Positions 1 to 8,220 of a DNA stretch of 64,000 nucleotides are shown here, one piece after another. Under the pieces are notes generated by a model. It saw nothing but the letters and a program-made list of their open reading frames with translations. It searched no databases and was not told the DNA's origin. The position numbers and the translations under genes are program-made. Each line of letters starts with the position of its first letter. Positions within the stretch are counted from its first letter, which is position 1. Source of the DNA: Achromobacter aloeverae (GTDB lineage: Bacteria; Pseudomonadota; Gammaproteobacteria; Burkholderiales; Burkholderiaceae_B); contig NZ_PYAL01000003.1 of NCBI RefSeq assembly GCF_004121055.1, positions 186,001 through 250,000 of the forward strand. The letters run 5' to 3'.

Positions 1-489
1 GACCATGAATCGCGCGGCCTGGACCTGGTCTGCACCGTGGGGCAGTGCTACACGGACGCCAAGGTGCACACGATGACCAAGATCCCCGGCGAGTTGTGGT
101 TCACCATGGACATCCGCAGCCAGGACAACGACCTGCTGATGCAAGTGGATCGGGCCCTGCGTGAAATTGCGCGCGACATCGGCGACCGGCGCGGCGTGCA
201 AATCGACCTGGGCGCGTATACCAATGCGCTTCCCGGCCCGATCGCGCCCGCGCACCGCGAGCGCCTGGCCCGGCTCGCGCGCGAGTGCGGCATTGCGCAT
301 GTGCAAATGGCCAGCGGCGCGGGCCACGATTCGGCGGTCTTCGGCATCAGCGGGGTGCCGACGGCCATGATATTCGTGCGTAACGAAAATGGCAGTCATA
401 ATCCGGACGAGGCCATGGATATCGCGGACTTCGCGCAAGGCCTGAAGCTGCTGGTCGCGGCCGTGGAGGATATCGATGCAAGTCACTGA
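1..489 (+). CDS. M20-family Zn-dependent hydrolase (N-carbamoyl-amino-acid hydrolase / allantoate amidohydrolase type), C-terminal part
   Basis: The gene is already open at base 1, so only the last 162 residues are seen. They match the end of the M20 amidase group that hydrolyses N-carbamoyl amino acids, allantoate or ureidoglycine in the cytosol. Visible marks are the metal-site motif SGAGHDS at about residues 105-111 of the visible part and GSHNPDE shortly after, which is the usual C-terminal His motif. The stop overlaps the next gene by 14 bases, so it is co-transcribed with the GntR regulator, which probably controls it. A paralogue lies at 47694-48947 on the other strand. The substrate cannot be told from this fragment. 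Confidence 0.88.
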   Translation, partial: DHESRGLDLVCTVGQCYTDAKVHTMTKIPGELWFTMDIRSQDNDLLMQVDRALREIARDIGDRRGVQIDLGAYTNALPGPIAPAHRERLARLARECGIAHVQMASGAGHDSAVFGISGVPTAMIFVRNENGSHNPDEAMDIADFAQGLKLLVAAVEDIDASH

Positions 490-1240
490 AGGCCCCAAAT
501 CCGGGGCCGGCGACACCGACGAGGCTGTCTACAACCTGATCCGGCGGGCTATTTTTTCCGGCTTGTTGCGTCCAGGGCTGAAGTTGCAGGAGCCCGCCAT
601 TGCGCGCTTGCTCAACGTCAGCCGCGAACGCGTGCGCAAGGCCTTGCAACGCCTGACCCACGAGAAGTGGCTGGACGCCGTGCCCAATCGCGGCACGTTC
701 ATTCCGGTGCCCACCGTCGAGGAGCTGCATGCCATCTACGATGCACGCAAGATCCTGGAACTGGGCGTCACGCGCCAGGTTGCCACGCGCAGCCGCATGC
801 TGGCGGTGGACCGCCTGGCCGCGCATGTCGCGCGAGAGCAGGAGGCCGCCCGGCGCGACGATCGCAGCCTGGCGTTCAGGCTCTCGGCCGAATTCCATTT
901 CCTGCTGGTCGAACTGACAGGCAATGCCTACCTGGTCGACATGCATCGCGGGTTGATGCAGCGATCGTCGCTGCACTTTTCGCTGTTCGCGCCGGCCGCG
1001 CTGCATGAGTGCACTTCGCACAATTGCGCGGGACCGCATGAGCACGCGCGCATCATGCAGGCCATCGTCGACGGCAATGCCGCGCGCGCCGAGAAATTGA
1101 TGATTCGTCATCTGGATGAACTGGAGACCCTGCTGGCGCTGCGCCGCCAGAAATTCGACTTCCTCGAGATCGACGAGGCGTTCGCGCGCCTGATGCAACA
1201 GGACCGTGAGCGCGACGCACAGCTACTCGCCGGCGCCTAG
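476..1240 (+). CDS. GntR-family regulator, FCD (FadR) subfamily
   Basis: A 254-residue transcription factor. The N-terminal winged helix (about residues 15-78) has the GntR pattern ending in RGTFIPVPT. The C-terminal helical FCD domain carries the metal/ligand-binding residues: the segment AEFHFLL, the His pair in GPHEHARIM and the His of MIRHLDEL. FCD regulators normally repress a neighbouring catabolic operon until an organic acid or amino-acid derivative binds. It overlaps the upstream hydrolase by 14 bases and is followed at 47 bp by a RidA gene, so the three probably form one operon. No separate promoter is visible because the start lies inside the hydrolase gene. Confidence 0.9.
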   Translation: MQVTEGPKSGAGDTDEAVYNLIRRAIFSGLLRPGLKLQEPAIARLLNVSRERVRKALQRLTHEKWLDAVPNRGTFIPVPTVEELHAIYDARKILELGVTRQVATRSRMLAVDRLAAHVAREQEAARRDDRSLAFRLSAEFHFLLVELTGNAYLVDMHRGLMQRSSLHFSLFAPAALHECTSHNCAGPHEHARIMQAIVDGNAARAEKLMIRHLDELETLLALRRQKFDFLEIDEAFARLMQQDRERDAQLLAGA

Positions 1241-1287
1241 CAGGGGCCGGTTTCGTTCCTCTCCCCACCTCCTTGCCCATCAATGCC

Positions 1288-1758
1288 ATGACCCTGTCCA
1301 TCGCCGAACGCATGCGTGAACTCGCCATCGAATTACCGGACCTGCCCAAGCCTGGTGGCAGCTATGTGCCCTTCCGCCGCCATGGCGACCTCGTGTACCT
1401 TGCGGGACAGACCAGCTCGCGCGACGGCAAGGCGGTCTACAGCGGTCCCCTTCAGGGGCCGGATGACATCGAACGCGGTTATGCCGCCGCGCGCTTGTGC
1501 GCGGTGAACTTGCTGGCCGCCCTGGCGCAGGCGTGCGAAGGCAACCTGGATCGCGTCGATGGGTGCCTGAAGGTCAATGGCTACGTGCTGGCGGCTCCCG
1601 GCTTCGACGCCGTGCCGGCCGTGGTCAACGGGGCCTCGGACCTGTTGGTCGAGCTTTTCGGAGACGCGGGGCGACATGCGCGAACGGCGGTGGGCGTGGC
1701 GGTGCTTCCGCGCAACACAACGGTCGAGGTCGAGGCGATCTTCACGCTGAAGCGTTGA
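1288..1758 (+). CDS. RidA/YjgF/Rid-family protein
   Basis: A 156-residue protein with the Rid fold: the typical stretch GDLVYLAGQTS near residue 35, then the segment on gene-specific amino-acid background (CLKVNGYV, TAVGVAVLP, VEVEAIFTLKR at the end). Rid proteins hydrolyse reactive enamine/imine intermediates or, in catabolic operons, act on specific imines. The Arg of canonical RidA (R105 in Salmonella) is not obvious, so it may belong to a Rid subfamily with another role. I chose ATG 1288; a TTG at 1273 and an ATG at 1312 are alternatives, and none has a strong ribosome site. The stop codon lies inside an 8-bp tandem repeat. Confidence 0.85.
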   Translation: MTLSIAERMRELAIELPDLPKPGGSYVPFRRHGDLVYLAGQTSSRDGKAVYSGPLQGPDDIERGYAAARLCAVNLLAALAQACEGNLDRVDGCLKVNGYVLAAPGFDAVPAVVNGASDLLVELFGDAGRHARTAVGVAVLPRNTTVEVEAIFTLKR

Positions 1759-1803
1759 AGCGTTGGAGCGTTGGAGCATTGGAGCGCTAAAGCGTTGGGC
1801 GCC
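1748..1803 (+). repeat. 8-bp tandem repeat anchored on a stop codon
   Basis: Six or so imperfect copies of TGAAGCGT run from the last codons of the RidA gene into the intergenic gap. Copies 1 and 2 are identical; the stop codon of the gene is the TGA that opens copy 2 (1756-1758). Later copies read TGGAGCGT, TGGAGCAT, TGGAGCGC and TAAAGCGT, so the first triplet varies TGA/TGG/TAA. The array ends 46 bp before the 3' end of the convergent LysR gene. Confidence 0.9.
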
Positions 1804-1848
1804 GGAGTGGGCGCGGAGGCCGGGTCGGCCCATCTGGTACGGCGGGCG

Positions 1849-2775
1849 TCATGCCGACCGATCGCCAAACTTTCTCACGCTTATGGCGCTTCCGCGCCGT
1901 GGGCGGCGCGGAGCCGGGACCAGTTCGGAGAGAAATTCGATGAACGCGCGCACCTTCGCGGCATGCCAGCGCTGCTTGGACGTCGCCAGGTAGAAGGGCC
2001 TGGCCGGCAGCGACCAATCCGGATAGGCCTGCACCAAGGTCCCCGACGCCAGGTCCTGGCGTGCGAAGATGTCCAGGACATAGCCCAGGCCGGCGCCTTG
2101 CCGGGCAGCGATCAGCACGGCTTCGCTGCTGTTGAAATGCAGTGGCCCCCGAGGTTGGATCTCCAGCGCCTCCGTGCCTTTTCGCAGTTGCCATGCGTAA
2201 GACGACCGGCGGTCCTTGGGCAAGGTTCCCAGGCACAACGCGGGGTCCACGTCTCGGGGATGAGACGGAAGGGCACGCGCGGTCTGCCTGGTGCAGCAAA
2301 TGATGTGATTCGCTTCGAAGTAGGGCCGCGCGATCAGCGTTTCGTTCTCGACCTGTTCCATGCGAATGGCGACATCGATGCCCCGTTCGGCCAGGTCGTG
2401 CGGTTCGTTGGTCAGCGTGAGCACGACTTCGATGTTCGGGTATCGCTTCGAGAATAGCGGCAAGGCCGGAGCCAGCACCACATGGCCGAAGGTGATGGGC
2501 GACTCGACATGCAGCGGACCCGCAAGGGCGCCGACACGATGCCGCACCTCGTCTTCCGCGGCCATATGCGCGGCGAGCAGCGCCTTGCTCCGTATGAGAT
2601 AGAGCTCGCCCTCTTCCGTCAGCCGCAATTTCCTTGTGCCCCGGACGATGAGTGGAACGCCCAGGTACTTTTCCAGGTTCCTGACGCTGATGGTCACCGT
2701 CGCATTGGCCAGGTTCAGCGACTCCGCGCCCCGGGAAAAACTGCCGCACTCCGCCACCCGCACAAAAACCTGCAT
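1849..2775 (-). CDS. LysR-family transcriptional regulator
   Basis: A 308-residue LysR-type regulator: N-terminal winged helix (about residues 1-55, with AECGSFSRGAESLNLANATVT as its helix-turn-helix and LTEEGELYL following) and a periplasmic-binding-like effector domain. It belongs to the branch whose first conserved words are MQVFVRVAE. The reading frame stays open a few residues upstream (IDTLAA before MQVF), where family members usually start, but there is no ATG/GTG there, so 2775 is kept. It is convergent with RidA and tandem with the IclR gene. No divergent target gene is adjacent, so its regulon is not indicated by context. Confidence 0.88.
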   Translation of the reverse strand: MQVFVRVAECGSFSRGAESLNLANATVTISVRNLEKYLGVPLIVRGTRKLRLTEEGELYLIRSKALLAAHMAAEDEVRHRVGALAGPLHVESPITFGHVVLAPALPLFSKRYPNIEVVLTLTNEPHDLAERGIDVAIRMEQVENETLIARPYFEANHIICCTRQTARALPSHPRDVDPALCLGTLPKDRRSSYAWQLRKGTEALEIQPRGPLHFNSSEAVLIAARQGAGLGYVLDIFARQDLASGTLVQAYPDWSLPARPFYLATSKQRWHAAKVRAFIEFLSELVPAPRRPRRGSAISVRKFGDRSA

Positions 2776-2830
2776 TGCCGCCAGCGTATCGATCTCACAC
2801 CCCGCGTGGATTTTCCTTAAGCCCGCCAGC

Positions 2831-3658
2831 TCAGGCGGCCGGCGGATAGTCGCCGGCGTATCCGAGCAGGCGAGACAACTCGCCGCCGGCCTGGCGGACG
2901 AGCGATTCGTATTCTTCCGCGTGGTCCGCCGCGTGCGCCTCGGGCGCCGAGACGGAAATGCCCGCGCACACCGTGGCGCTGGCGTCGACGACGGGCGCGG
3001 CGACCGAATACACGCCTTGGTCCATGCCGTTGACGCTGACGGCGATTCCCGTCTTGCGGATTTTCCTGAGCGCCTTGTCCAGATGCTCGCGGGTCATGAT
3101 GGTGCCCGTCGCATGGCGGGTGTAGACCACTTCCGCGTAGAACTTTTCCAGCGCCTTGGCTTGCATGAAGGCAAGCAGCACCTGCCCGCTGGCCGAGCAC
3201 TGCAGCGGTTTCGCCGCGCCGGCATTGATCGTGAAGCGCAGCGGATTGACCCCCTCGATGACCGACGAGTAGATCACGTCGGCGCCGTTGGGCGCGAGCG
3301 TGCCCAGGATGACGGTCTGCCCGCATTTGGACGCCAGCCATTGCAGGGTCTGGTGCGCACGTCCGCCGAAATCGTAGTTCAGCATGATGGCCTTGCCCAG
3401 CTCGCGGGCCGCCGGGCCCAGCTGGTAGGCGCCCTTGACGACCTCGACGTAGCCGCAGAGCTCCAGGGAACGCAGCAGCCGGAAGACGCTGGTCTTGGGC
3501 AGGCGCAGGTCCGCGGCCAGCGCGGCCAATGTCGCGCCGCTGGCCGTGGAGGCCAGCGTGTGCAGGAGCTGGACCGTGCGCACGGGCGAGCGCGTGGCGC
3601 CGGCCGCGGCCAGGTCGGCTGGGTCGATGGAGGCGCTGTCGGAGGCAAGGTTGTTCAC
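2831..3658 (-). CDS. IclR-family transcriptional regulator
   Basis: A 275-residue IclR regulator: winged helix at the N-terminus (TVQLLHTLAS to LELCGYVEVV) and the C-terminal effector domain containing CSASGQVLLA, GIAVSVNGMDQGVYSVAAPV and AGISVSAPEA. The only ATG (3802) would add 48 residues that look unrelated to the family, so I chose the GTG at 3658, preceded by a weak GAGAAA. IclR proteins usually bind one palindrome near the genes for an aromatic or organic acid pathway. The next gene upstream on the same strand is an MFS carrier whose promoter holds two palindromes of IclR-like appearance, so the carrier is the likely target. Confidence 0.85.
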   Translation of the reverse strand: MNNLASDSASIDPADLAAAGATRSPVRTVQLLHTLASTASGATLAALAADLRLPKTSVFRLLRSLELCGYVEVVKGAYQLGPAARELGKAIMLNYDFGGRAHQTLQWLASKCGQTVILGTLAPNGADVIYSSVIEGVNPLRFTINAGAAKPLQCSASGQVLLAFMQAKALEKFYAEVVYTRHATGTIMTREHLDKALRKIRKTGIAVSVNGMDQGVYSVAAPVVDASATVCAGISVSAPEAHAADHAEEYESLVRQAGGELSRLLGYAGDYPPAA

Positions 3659-3839
3659 GCGGTTTCTCGACTCGCTTCGGGAAGAGGAAAGTCCGGCATA
3701 GGGGCTGTGCGTATTATCCAATAATCCCCGGCGGGGAATGCGACGCTCCAGGGGACCCTGCGAAGCCAGGATAATGCGATAGCGCCCGCGCGGACCGGCC
3801 ATGCGCCATCATCGCCGTCGCAAGGCCAGCCTGGATTCT

Positions 3840-5063
3840 TCAGCCGCGATTCTCCTTGAACAGCCACGCCACCATGGCCAGCACGCCGAACAGCGCGGCG
3901 CTGAGGAAAACGATGGGCCGGTAGCCCAGCGTGGGAAGCAGCGCGCCCGCCAGCAGCGGCGGAAAGAACGAGAGTCCCCGCCCCACCTGCAAGGCGGACG
4001 AAACGCCGGTCGCGCGTACCGCCACCGGAAACGATTCGCTGAACAGGACACCGAAGACCGCGGCCCCGTTCGATCCGGCAAAGAGAATGAAGAACGGTAC
4101 CCACACATTCCAGCCGCCCAGCAGCAGGCTGTCCCAGTTCGCGGCCAGCCACACGCCGCCCACGCAGGCGCATGTCGCCAGGAGGGACAATGTGAAGCGT
4201 CGTCCCACGCGATCGCTCAGGCAGGCGCCCACGGCGCAGCCAAAGGCGCCCGCGATGGCGGTGAATACCAGCCAGGTGGATGCGCCGGCGATGGTGGACC
4301 CCTTGCTGACCAGGTAGGTCGGGAGAAAGCTCGCGACACCGTAGTAGGCGAAGAACTGGAGACCGGCCGCAAGGACGCACAGCAGCCACGTCTTGATCAA
4401 CTTGTCCTTGAACAGGGTGTCGACCATCGTTGCGGCTCGTTCGTCGCGGACGCCCTGCCGGGCCAGCCACGCCTCCGATTCCGGCGTATGCCGCCGCACC
4501 CAAAGCGCGAACAACACCGGCAGGCCTGAGAGGAAGAAGGTCCACCGCCAGCCGATGTGCGGCATCAGGTGGCCGCCCACGAGCGCGCCCAGCAGTATTC
4601 CCACGTAGATGCCGCCATACAGGAAGGCGCTATAGAAGCCGCGATGGGCCTTGTCTATCGTTTCGGTGACCAAGGTCTGGCCCACGCCATACTCCCCGCC
4701 GATGCCGAAGCCGGATATCGCGGTGAGGACCAGCATCACTTCGTAGTTCGGCGCCAGCGACCGCGCCATCGTGCCCAGGGAGAAGAGCAGGATGGTGTAC
4801 ATCAGCACCCGCTTGCGTCCTATCTTGTCCGCCAGGTAGCCAAAGAACACCCCGCCCGCCGCCAGGAAGCCGAGCTGAACCGAGAACAGCAAGCCGACCT
4901 GCGCGGAGCTCAGCTGGAAGTCCTTGGCCAGCGGCACGACCAGGATGGTCATGAGGAAGACTTCGTAGTAATCGAAGATCCACCCTATCAGCGCCCCAAG
5001 GAAAGCCCCCCGTTGCGACGCGTTCAGGCGCCGCGGCGGCGCACCCGCGATGGCGTGGCTCAT
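3840..5063 (-). CDS. MFS transporter (organic/aromatic acid:H+ symporter type)
   Basis: A 407-residue major facilitator with twelve predicted membrane helices. The first helix reads GWIFDYYEVFLM, typical of the sialate/lactate and aromatic-acid symporter branches, and the cytoplasmic loop between helices 2 and 3 carries the MFS signature as GYLADKIGRKRVLMY. The likely role is proton-driven uptake of a carboxylated substrate across the inner membrane. The start codon overlaps the stop of a small ORF (5060-5164) in the ATGA fashion; its own ribosome site is weak, so translation may be coupled. It lies 181 bp upstream of the IclR gene on the same strand. Confidence 0.87.
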   Translation of the reverse strand: MSHAIAGAPPRRLNASQRGAFLGALIGWIFDYYEVFLMTILVVPLAKDFQLSSAQVGLLFSVQLGFLAAGGVFFGYLADKIGRKRVLMYTILLFSLGTMARSLAPNYEVMLVLTAISGFGIGGEYGVGQTLVTETIDKAHRGFYSAFLYGGIYVGILLGALVGGHLMPHIGWRWTFFLSGLPVLFALWVRRHTPESEAWLARQGVRDERAATMVDTLFKDKLIKTWLLCVLAAGLQFFAYYGVASFLPTYLVSKGSTIAGASTWLVFTAIAGAFGCAVGACLSDRVGRRFTLSLLATCACVGGVWLAANWDSLLLGGWNVWVPFFILFAGSNGAAVFGVLFSESFPVAVRATGVSSALQVGRGLSFFPPLLAGALLPTLGYRPIVFLSAALFGVLAMVAWLFKENRG

Positions 5064-5164
5064 CGTCTTGCCCCCGCGGACAGGGCAGCGACGATGCCGC
5101 CCTTCACTGGACGCGCCGCGCTTGCGCTGCTCGCGTCGCGAGACCTGCCTGGACCTGGCACCAT
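5060..5164 (-). CDS. Candidate small leader ORF coupled to the MFS gene
   Basis: A 34-codon ORF (MVPGPGRSRD at its start, ALSAGARR at its end) with an unusually strong ribosome-binding site, GAGGAGGAG, about six bases before its ATG at 5164. Its TGA overlaps the ATG of the MFS gene by the ATGA arrangement that favours translational coupling, while the MFS gene itself has only a weak site. I recognise no family; it may be a leader peptide whose translation sets expression of the carrier, or a spurious ORF with a real ribosome site serving some other start. Confidence 0.4.
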   Translation of the reverse strand: MVPGPGRSRDASSASAARPVKGGIVAALSAGARR

Positions 5165-5180
5165 CGATGTCTCCTCCTCG

Positions 5181-5214
5181 TTCCTATATTGGAATGTGAT
5201 TCCTATAATGGAAT
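5181..5214 (-). promoter_or_regulatory. Two tandem palindromes, candidate IclR operator for the MFS gene
   Basis: Read on the minus strand, ATTCCATTATAGGAAT is followed after three bases by ATTCCAATATAGGAAC. Each is an inverted repeat (ATTCC...GGAAT), and the two inner arms also form GGAAT-GTG-ATTCC, close to the palindrome reported for IclR proteins (GGAAA-N3-TTTCC type). The site sits just upstream of the strong ribosome site of the small ORF leading to the MFS gene, where a repressor or activator would be expected. Binding by the neighbouring IclR protein is inferred. Confidence 0.6.
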
Positions 5215-5302
5215 AAACGATAGAGGTCTTTGGCCAGGGATACAACCAGTGGTTTACCCCTAGCCGGCCCGGGCCGGCATGGCGGCGCGCGCTAGCGAGG
5301 CA

Positions 5303-6553
5303 TCATTCCTTCCGGTACGCCAGGTAGTCCAGGTGGATGCCGATGTGGTCGGCGATGTACCTGGCGTCATGCCATACGCCCCAGATGAAGGACGAGGACC
5401 GGTTGGTGAGGTTGGGCAGGCCCAGGAAATAAATGCCTTTCTCGGCGGAAATTCCCCGCTTGTGTATCGGATAGCCCTTGTCGTCGAAGGTGTCGGCTTC
5501 TATCCAGCTGAAGTCGACCTTGAAGCCCGTCGCCCACAGGATGGTCTTGACGCCGGCCTTGGCGAGATCGAGCTCCAGGATGGGGTGCGTGAGGCATTCC
5601 GGATCGTCCAGCAGCTTCCACGCATCGGGCTCGGGCGGCAGGTCCAGGCTGTTCTGTTCGATATAGGCATCGGCCTCGCGCAGGACTTCGAAATAGTCCT
5701 CGTCGCCTTGCTTGATGTCGCGCGCCAGGTTGTCCTCGAAGCGCATCGCGCCGTTTTCATAGGACTTGGTGATGCCGACCAGGATGATGCCCTCATGGGC
5801 GAGGCGCCTGAAGTCCACGGTCTTGCCGTTGTCGTATCCGCTTACGGCGAAGGCCACGTGTTCCCGCTTCGGTTTCTTCTTGACCTCGTCCCACATGCCC
5901 AGCGTGCCCAGCCACCAGCAATAGTCGCGCTGGCGGTAGGCGCGCGGCGGGCGGTAGTGTTCGCCGACGGACAGATAGACCTTGCGGCCCGCCTGGCGCA
6001 GTTCCTCCGCGATCTGCGAGCCGGACGCGCCGGCGCCGACCACCAGCACCGCGCCGTCCGCCAACTGGCCGGGATTCTTGTAGGCGGAGGAATGCAGTTG
6101 CTGGATGCCGGCGCTTTCCGGGACGACCCTCGGATAGCTGGGCACCTGGAAGGGGCCCGTGGCCGCCACCACATGCAAGGCTTCGATGGCGCCGGCGGAC
6201 GTCGTGATCGTGAAGCCTGGGCGCTTGTGGTTGCGCTTGACCCGCAGGACTTCGACGCCAGTCCGGACCGGGGCCTTGATCAGCTTCGCATAATCCTCGA
6301 AATACCGGGCCATGCGCTCCTTCGGCGGAAAGACGTCGGGGCCGACATCGTCGAACTTCAGTCCAGGAAAGCGATCATGCCAGGCCGGGCCATTGGCCAC
6401 CAGCGAGTCCCAGCGCTCCGAACGCCAACGTTCGGCGATGCGCTTGCGCTCCAGCACGATATGCGGGATCCCCATCGCGCCGAGGTGTTCGCTCATGGCG
6501 ATGCCGGCCTGGCCGGCGCCGATCACCAAGGTATTGGTCTTTTCAATTGACAT
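5303..6553 (-). CDS. Flavin-containing monooxygenase-like NAD(P)/FAD oxidoreductase
   Basis: A 416-residue flavoprotein. It has the N-terminal FAD motif VIGAGQAG (about residues 9-16), a second Rossmann motif VVGAGASGSQIAEEL (about 175) for NAD(P)H and the ATG-containing motif LWATGF toward the end. This is the arrangement of class B monooxygenases and YUCCA/CzcO-like proteins. I chose ATG 6553, preceded by AGGATCT; the frame is open for 42 more codons upstream but those look random. The substrate is unknown. It follows the MFS gene's promoter region on the same strand, but the 239-bp gap suggests its own unit, and no regulator is adjacent. Confidence 0.85.
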   Translation of the reverse strand: MSIEKTNTLVIGAGQAGIAMSEHLGAMGIPHIVLERKRIAERWRSERWDSLVANGPAWHDRFPGLKFDDVGPDVFPPKERMARYFEDYAKLIKAPVRTGVEVLRVKRNHKRPGFTITTSAGAIEALHVVAATGPFQVPSYPRVVPESAGIQQLHSSAYKNPGQLADGAVLVVGAGASGSQIAEELRQAGRKVYLSVGEHYRPPRAYRQRDYCWWLGTLGMWDEVKKKPKREHVAFAVSGYDNGKTVDFRRLAHEGIILVGITKSYENGAMRFEDNLARDIKQGDEDYFEVLREADAYIEQNSLDLPPEPDAWKLLDDPECLTHPILELDLAKAGVKTILWATGFKVDFSWIEADTFDDKGYPIHKRGISAEKGIYFLGLPNLTNRSSSFIWGVWHDARYIADHIGIHLDYLAYRKE

Positions 6554-7046
6554 TTCAAGATCCTGAAGAGTATGGGGGCCTGACGTGTCCCGAGCCCGAC
6601 GTGAAGCATCGCAATGGATGAAGTGGATAGGCATAGAGACCGTAAGCACCATCCAGGCGCATGGCGCTTGCGATGCCACGCAGTGTGCGGCAGTTCATGC
6701 GATTTGATAACTTCGTTTTTCGGACGGCTGACTTAGGAAAAAGTAAATGGCCTGAAGGCCGGCGCCAGGCCGATGCAGGCGCCGCGTGAGACGGGCTGAA
6801 TGCCACGACGGCGCGGTATCGAGGGCACGGTGTCGACGGCGGTATCCGCTTTCGTTTTTCCGATGGCCGGCATCGGGATCGACAACGCACCGCATCCGGG
6901 CCTTTGCCTTATTCTTGACGGCATCCATCGCGGATGAGGCGCGCCGCAGCGGCGCTTCATCACCTTGGCCTGTCTTGCCGGTCGTCGGAGCATGCATGCC
7001 GAAAACAGGCATACGGGAAAACTGCAACCCGTCGAGTCCAACAGCC
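6554..7046. other. Intergenic region between the monooxygenase and the ABC ATPase
   Basis: About 490 bp without a convincing gene; it must hold the divergent promoters of both neighbours. Visible are a short palindrome GGCCT-GA-AGGCC at 6749-6760, two copies of GGCGCC at 6761 and 6778, and an A/T-richer patch at 6700-6750. The frame of the ATPase is open across part of it, but those codons have no similarity that I recognise. Confidence 0.5.
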
Positions 7047-8168
7047 ATGCGGAATCACCCTTACTCGTCCGAGCGCTCCAGCGCCGTCAGCCTGGAGCGC
7101 GTGGTAAAGAGATATCGTGATCTCACCGTCCTGCACGAGGTGTCCCTCAAGGTCGAACAGGGCGAATTCCTGACCTTGCTGGGACCATCGGGCTGCGGCA
7201 AGACCACCTTGCTGAATCTCATCGCCGGTTTCGCCGACGCGGACCAGGGCGAAATTTTCATAGACGGCAAGCCGGTCACCACGCTGCCCCCGTACCAGCG
7301 CCAGATCGGCATCGTCTTCCAGAACTACGCGCTGTTTCCCCACATGACCGTGGAGCGCAATATCGGCTACGGCTTGCGCATGCGCCGGGTGCCCGCCGCA
7401 GAAATCGCGCAGCGCGTCAAGGACGCGATGGCCCTGGTGAAGCTGGACGGCCTGGGCGATCGCAAGCCCCGCGAACTGTCCGGCGGCCAGCAGCAGCGCG
7501 TCGCCCTCGCCCGCGCCCTCGTCATCCGGCCCAAGGTCCTGCTGCTGGACGAGCCTTTTTCCGCGCTGGACAAGGGCCTGCGCGGCGCCATGCAGGTCGA
7601 GATCCGCGAGATCCAGCGTGATCTGGGCGTGACCACCATCTTCGTCACGCACGACCAGGGCGAGGCCCTGAGCATGTCGGACCGCATCGCGGTGATGAAC
7701 CACGGCGTCATCAAGCAGATCGCCACGCCCGACATCCTCTATCGCAATCCGCAAGATCCCTTCGTGGCTTCATTCCTGGGCGACGTCAACATCCTGCCGG
7801 GCTATTACCACGGCTCCGATTCGGAAACCCTGCAATTGCGCCTGGGGGCCGGCCTGATGAGCGTGCCCCGCGACCGCCTGGTCGGGGGATCGCACGAAGG
7901 CCGCCGGCTGGACGTCTATGTGCGGCCGGAACACATCAGGCTGGAAAACCTGCACAGTGCGTCCGTGTTGAGCGGCACGGTGGTCAATCATGTGTTCCAG
8001 GGCGACCATGTGGATCTGTACGTCGACGTCCACATCCCCGTCGCCGGCAAGCAGCGCGTGATGGTTCGGGCGGCCGGCCTCGGGTGCCTGCGGGACTGGC
8101 CGGTCGGGGCCGTCGCGGGCCTGGCTTTTCCCGATCACGGCGTCAGCGTTTTCAACGCCCCGTCGTAG
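7047..8168 (+). CDS. Spermidine/putrescine-type ABC transporter ATP-binding protein (PotA-like)
   Basis: A 373-residue ATPase: Walker A GPSGCGKTT, Q-loop region VFQNYALFPHMTV, signature LSGGQQQR, Walker B LLLDEPFSALD, switch His in FVTHDQGEA, then a C-terminal TOBE-like domain. This length with TOBE domain is typical of the polyamine/iron/thiamine (CUT1-like) importers. I chose ATG 7047; an upstream ATG at 6996 is possible. Its natural partners, two permeases and a receptor, are encoded on the other strand at 11441-14240. The four enzyme genes downstream point in the same direction, so the operon links uptake with conversion of the same substrate. Confidence 0.88.
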   Translation: MRNHPYSSERSSAVSLERVVKRYRDLTVLHEVSLKVEQGEFLTLLGPSGCGKTTLLNLIAGFADADQGEIFIDGKPVTTLPPYQRQIGIVFQNYALFPHMTVERNIGYGLRMRRVPAAEIAQRVKDAMALVKLDGLGDRKPRELSGGQQQRVALARALVIRPKVLLLDEPFSALDKGLRGAMQVEIREIQRDLGVTTIFVTHDQGEALSMSDRIAVMNHGVIKQIATPDILYRNPQDPFVASFLGDVNILPGYYHGSDSETLQLRLGAGLMSVPRDRLVGGSHEGRRLDVYVRPEHIRLENLHSASVLSGTVVNHVFQGDHVDLYVDVHIPVAGKQRVMVRAAGLGCLRDWPVGAVAGLAFPDHGVSVFNAPS

Positions 8169-8170
8169 CC

Positions 8171-8185
8171 GCCCGATTATCGGGC
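8171..8185. promoter_or_regulatory. Perfect 7-bp-arm palindrome between ATPase and quinone oxidoreductase genes
   Basis: GCCCGAT-T-ATCGGGC lies directly behind the stop of the PotA-like gene and 36 bp before the next start. The single-base centre is too tight for an RNA hairpin of full length, so a protein-binding dyad is at least as likely as a processing or attenuation hairpin. Confidence 0.4.
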
Positions 8186-8220
8186 CGGGCTATCCCCCAC
8201 GAACGCAACCTTCGAAGACC

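Noticed and set aside
3659-3802. N-terminal extension of the IclR protein from ATG 3802
   Set aside because: The 48 extra residues have no IclR character; the GTG at 3658 starts close to the winged helix.
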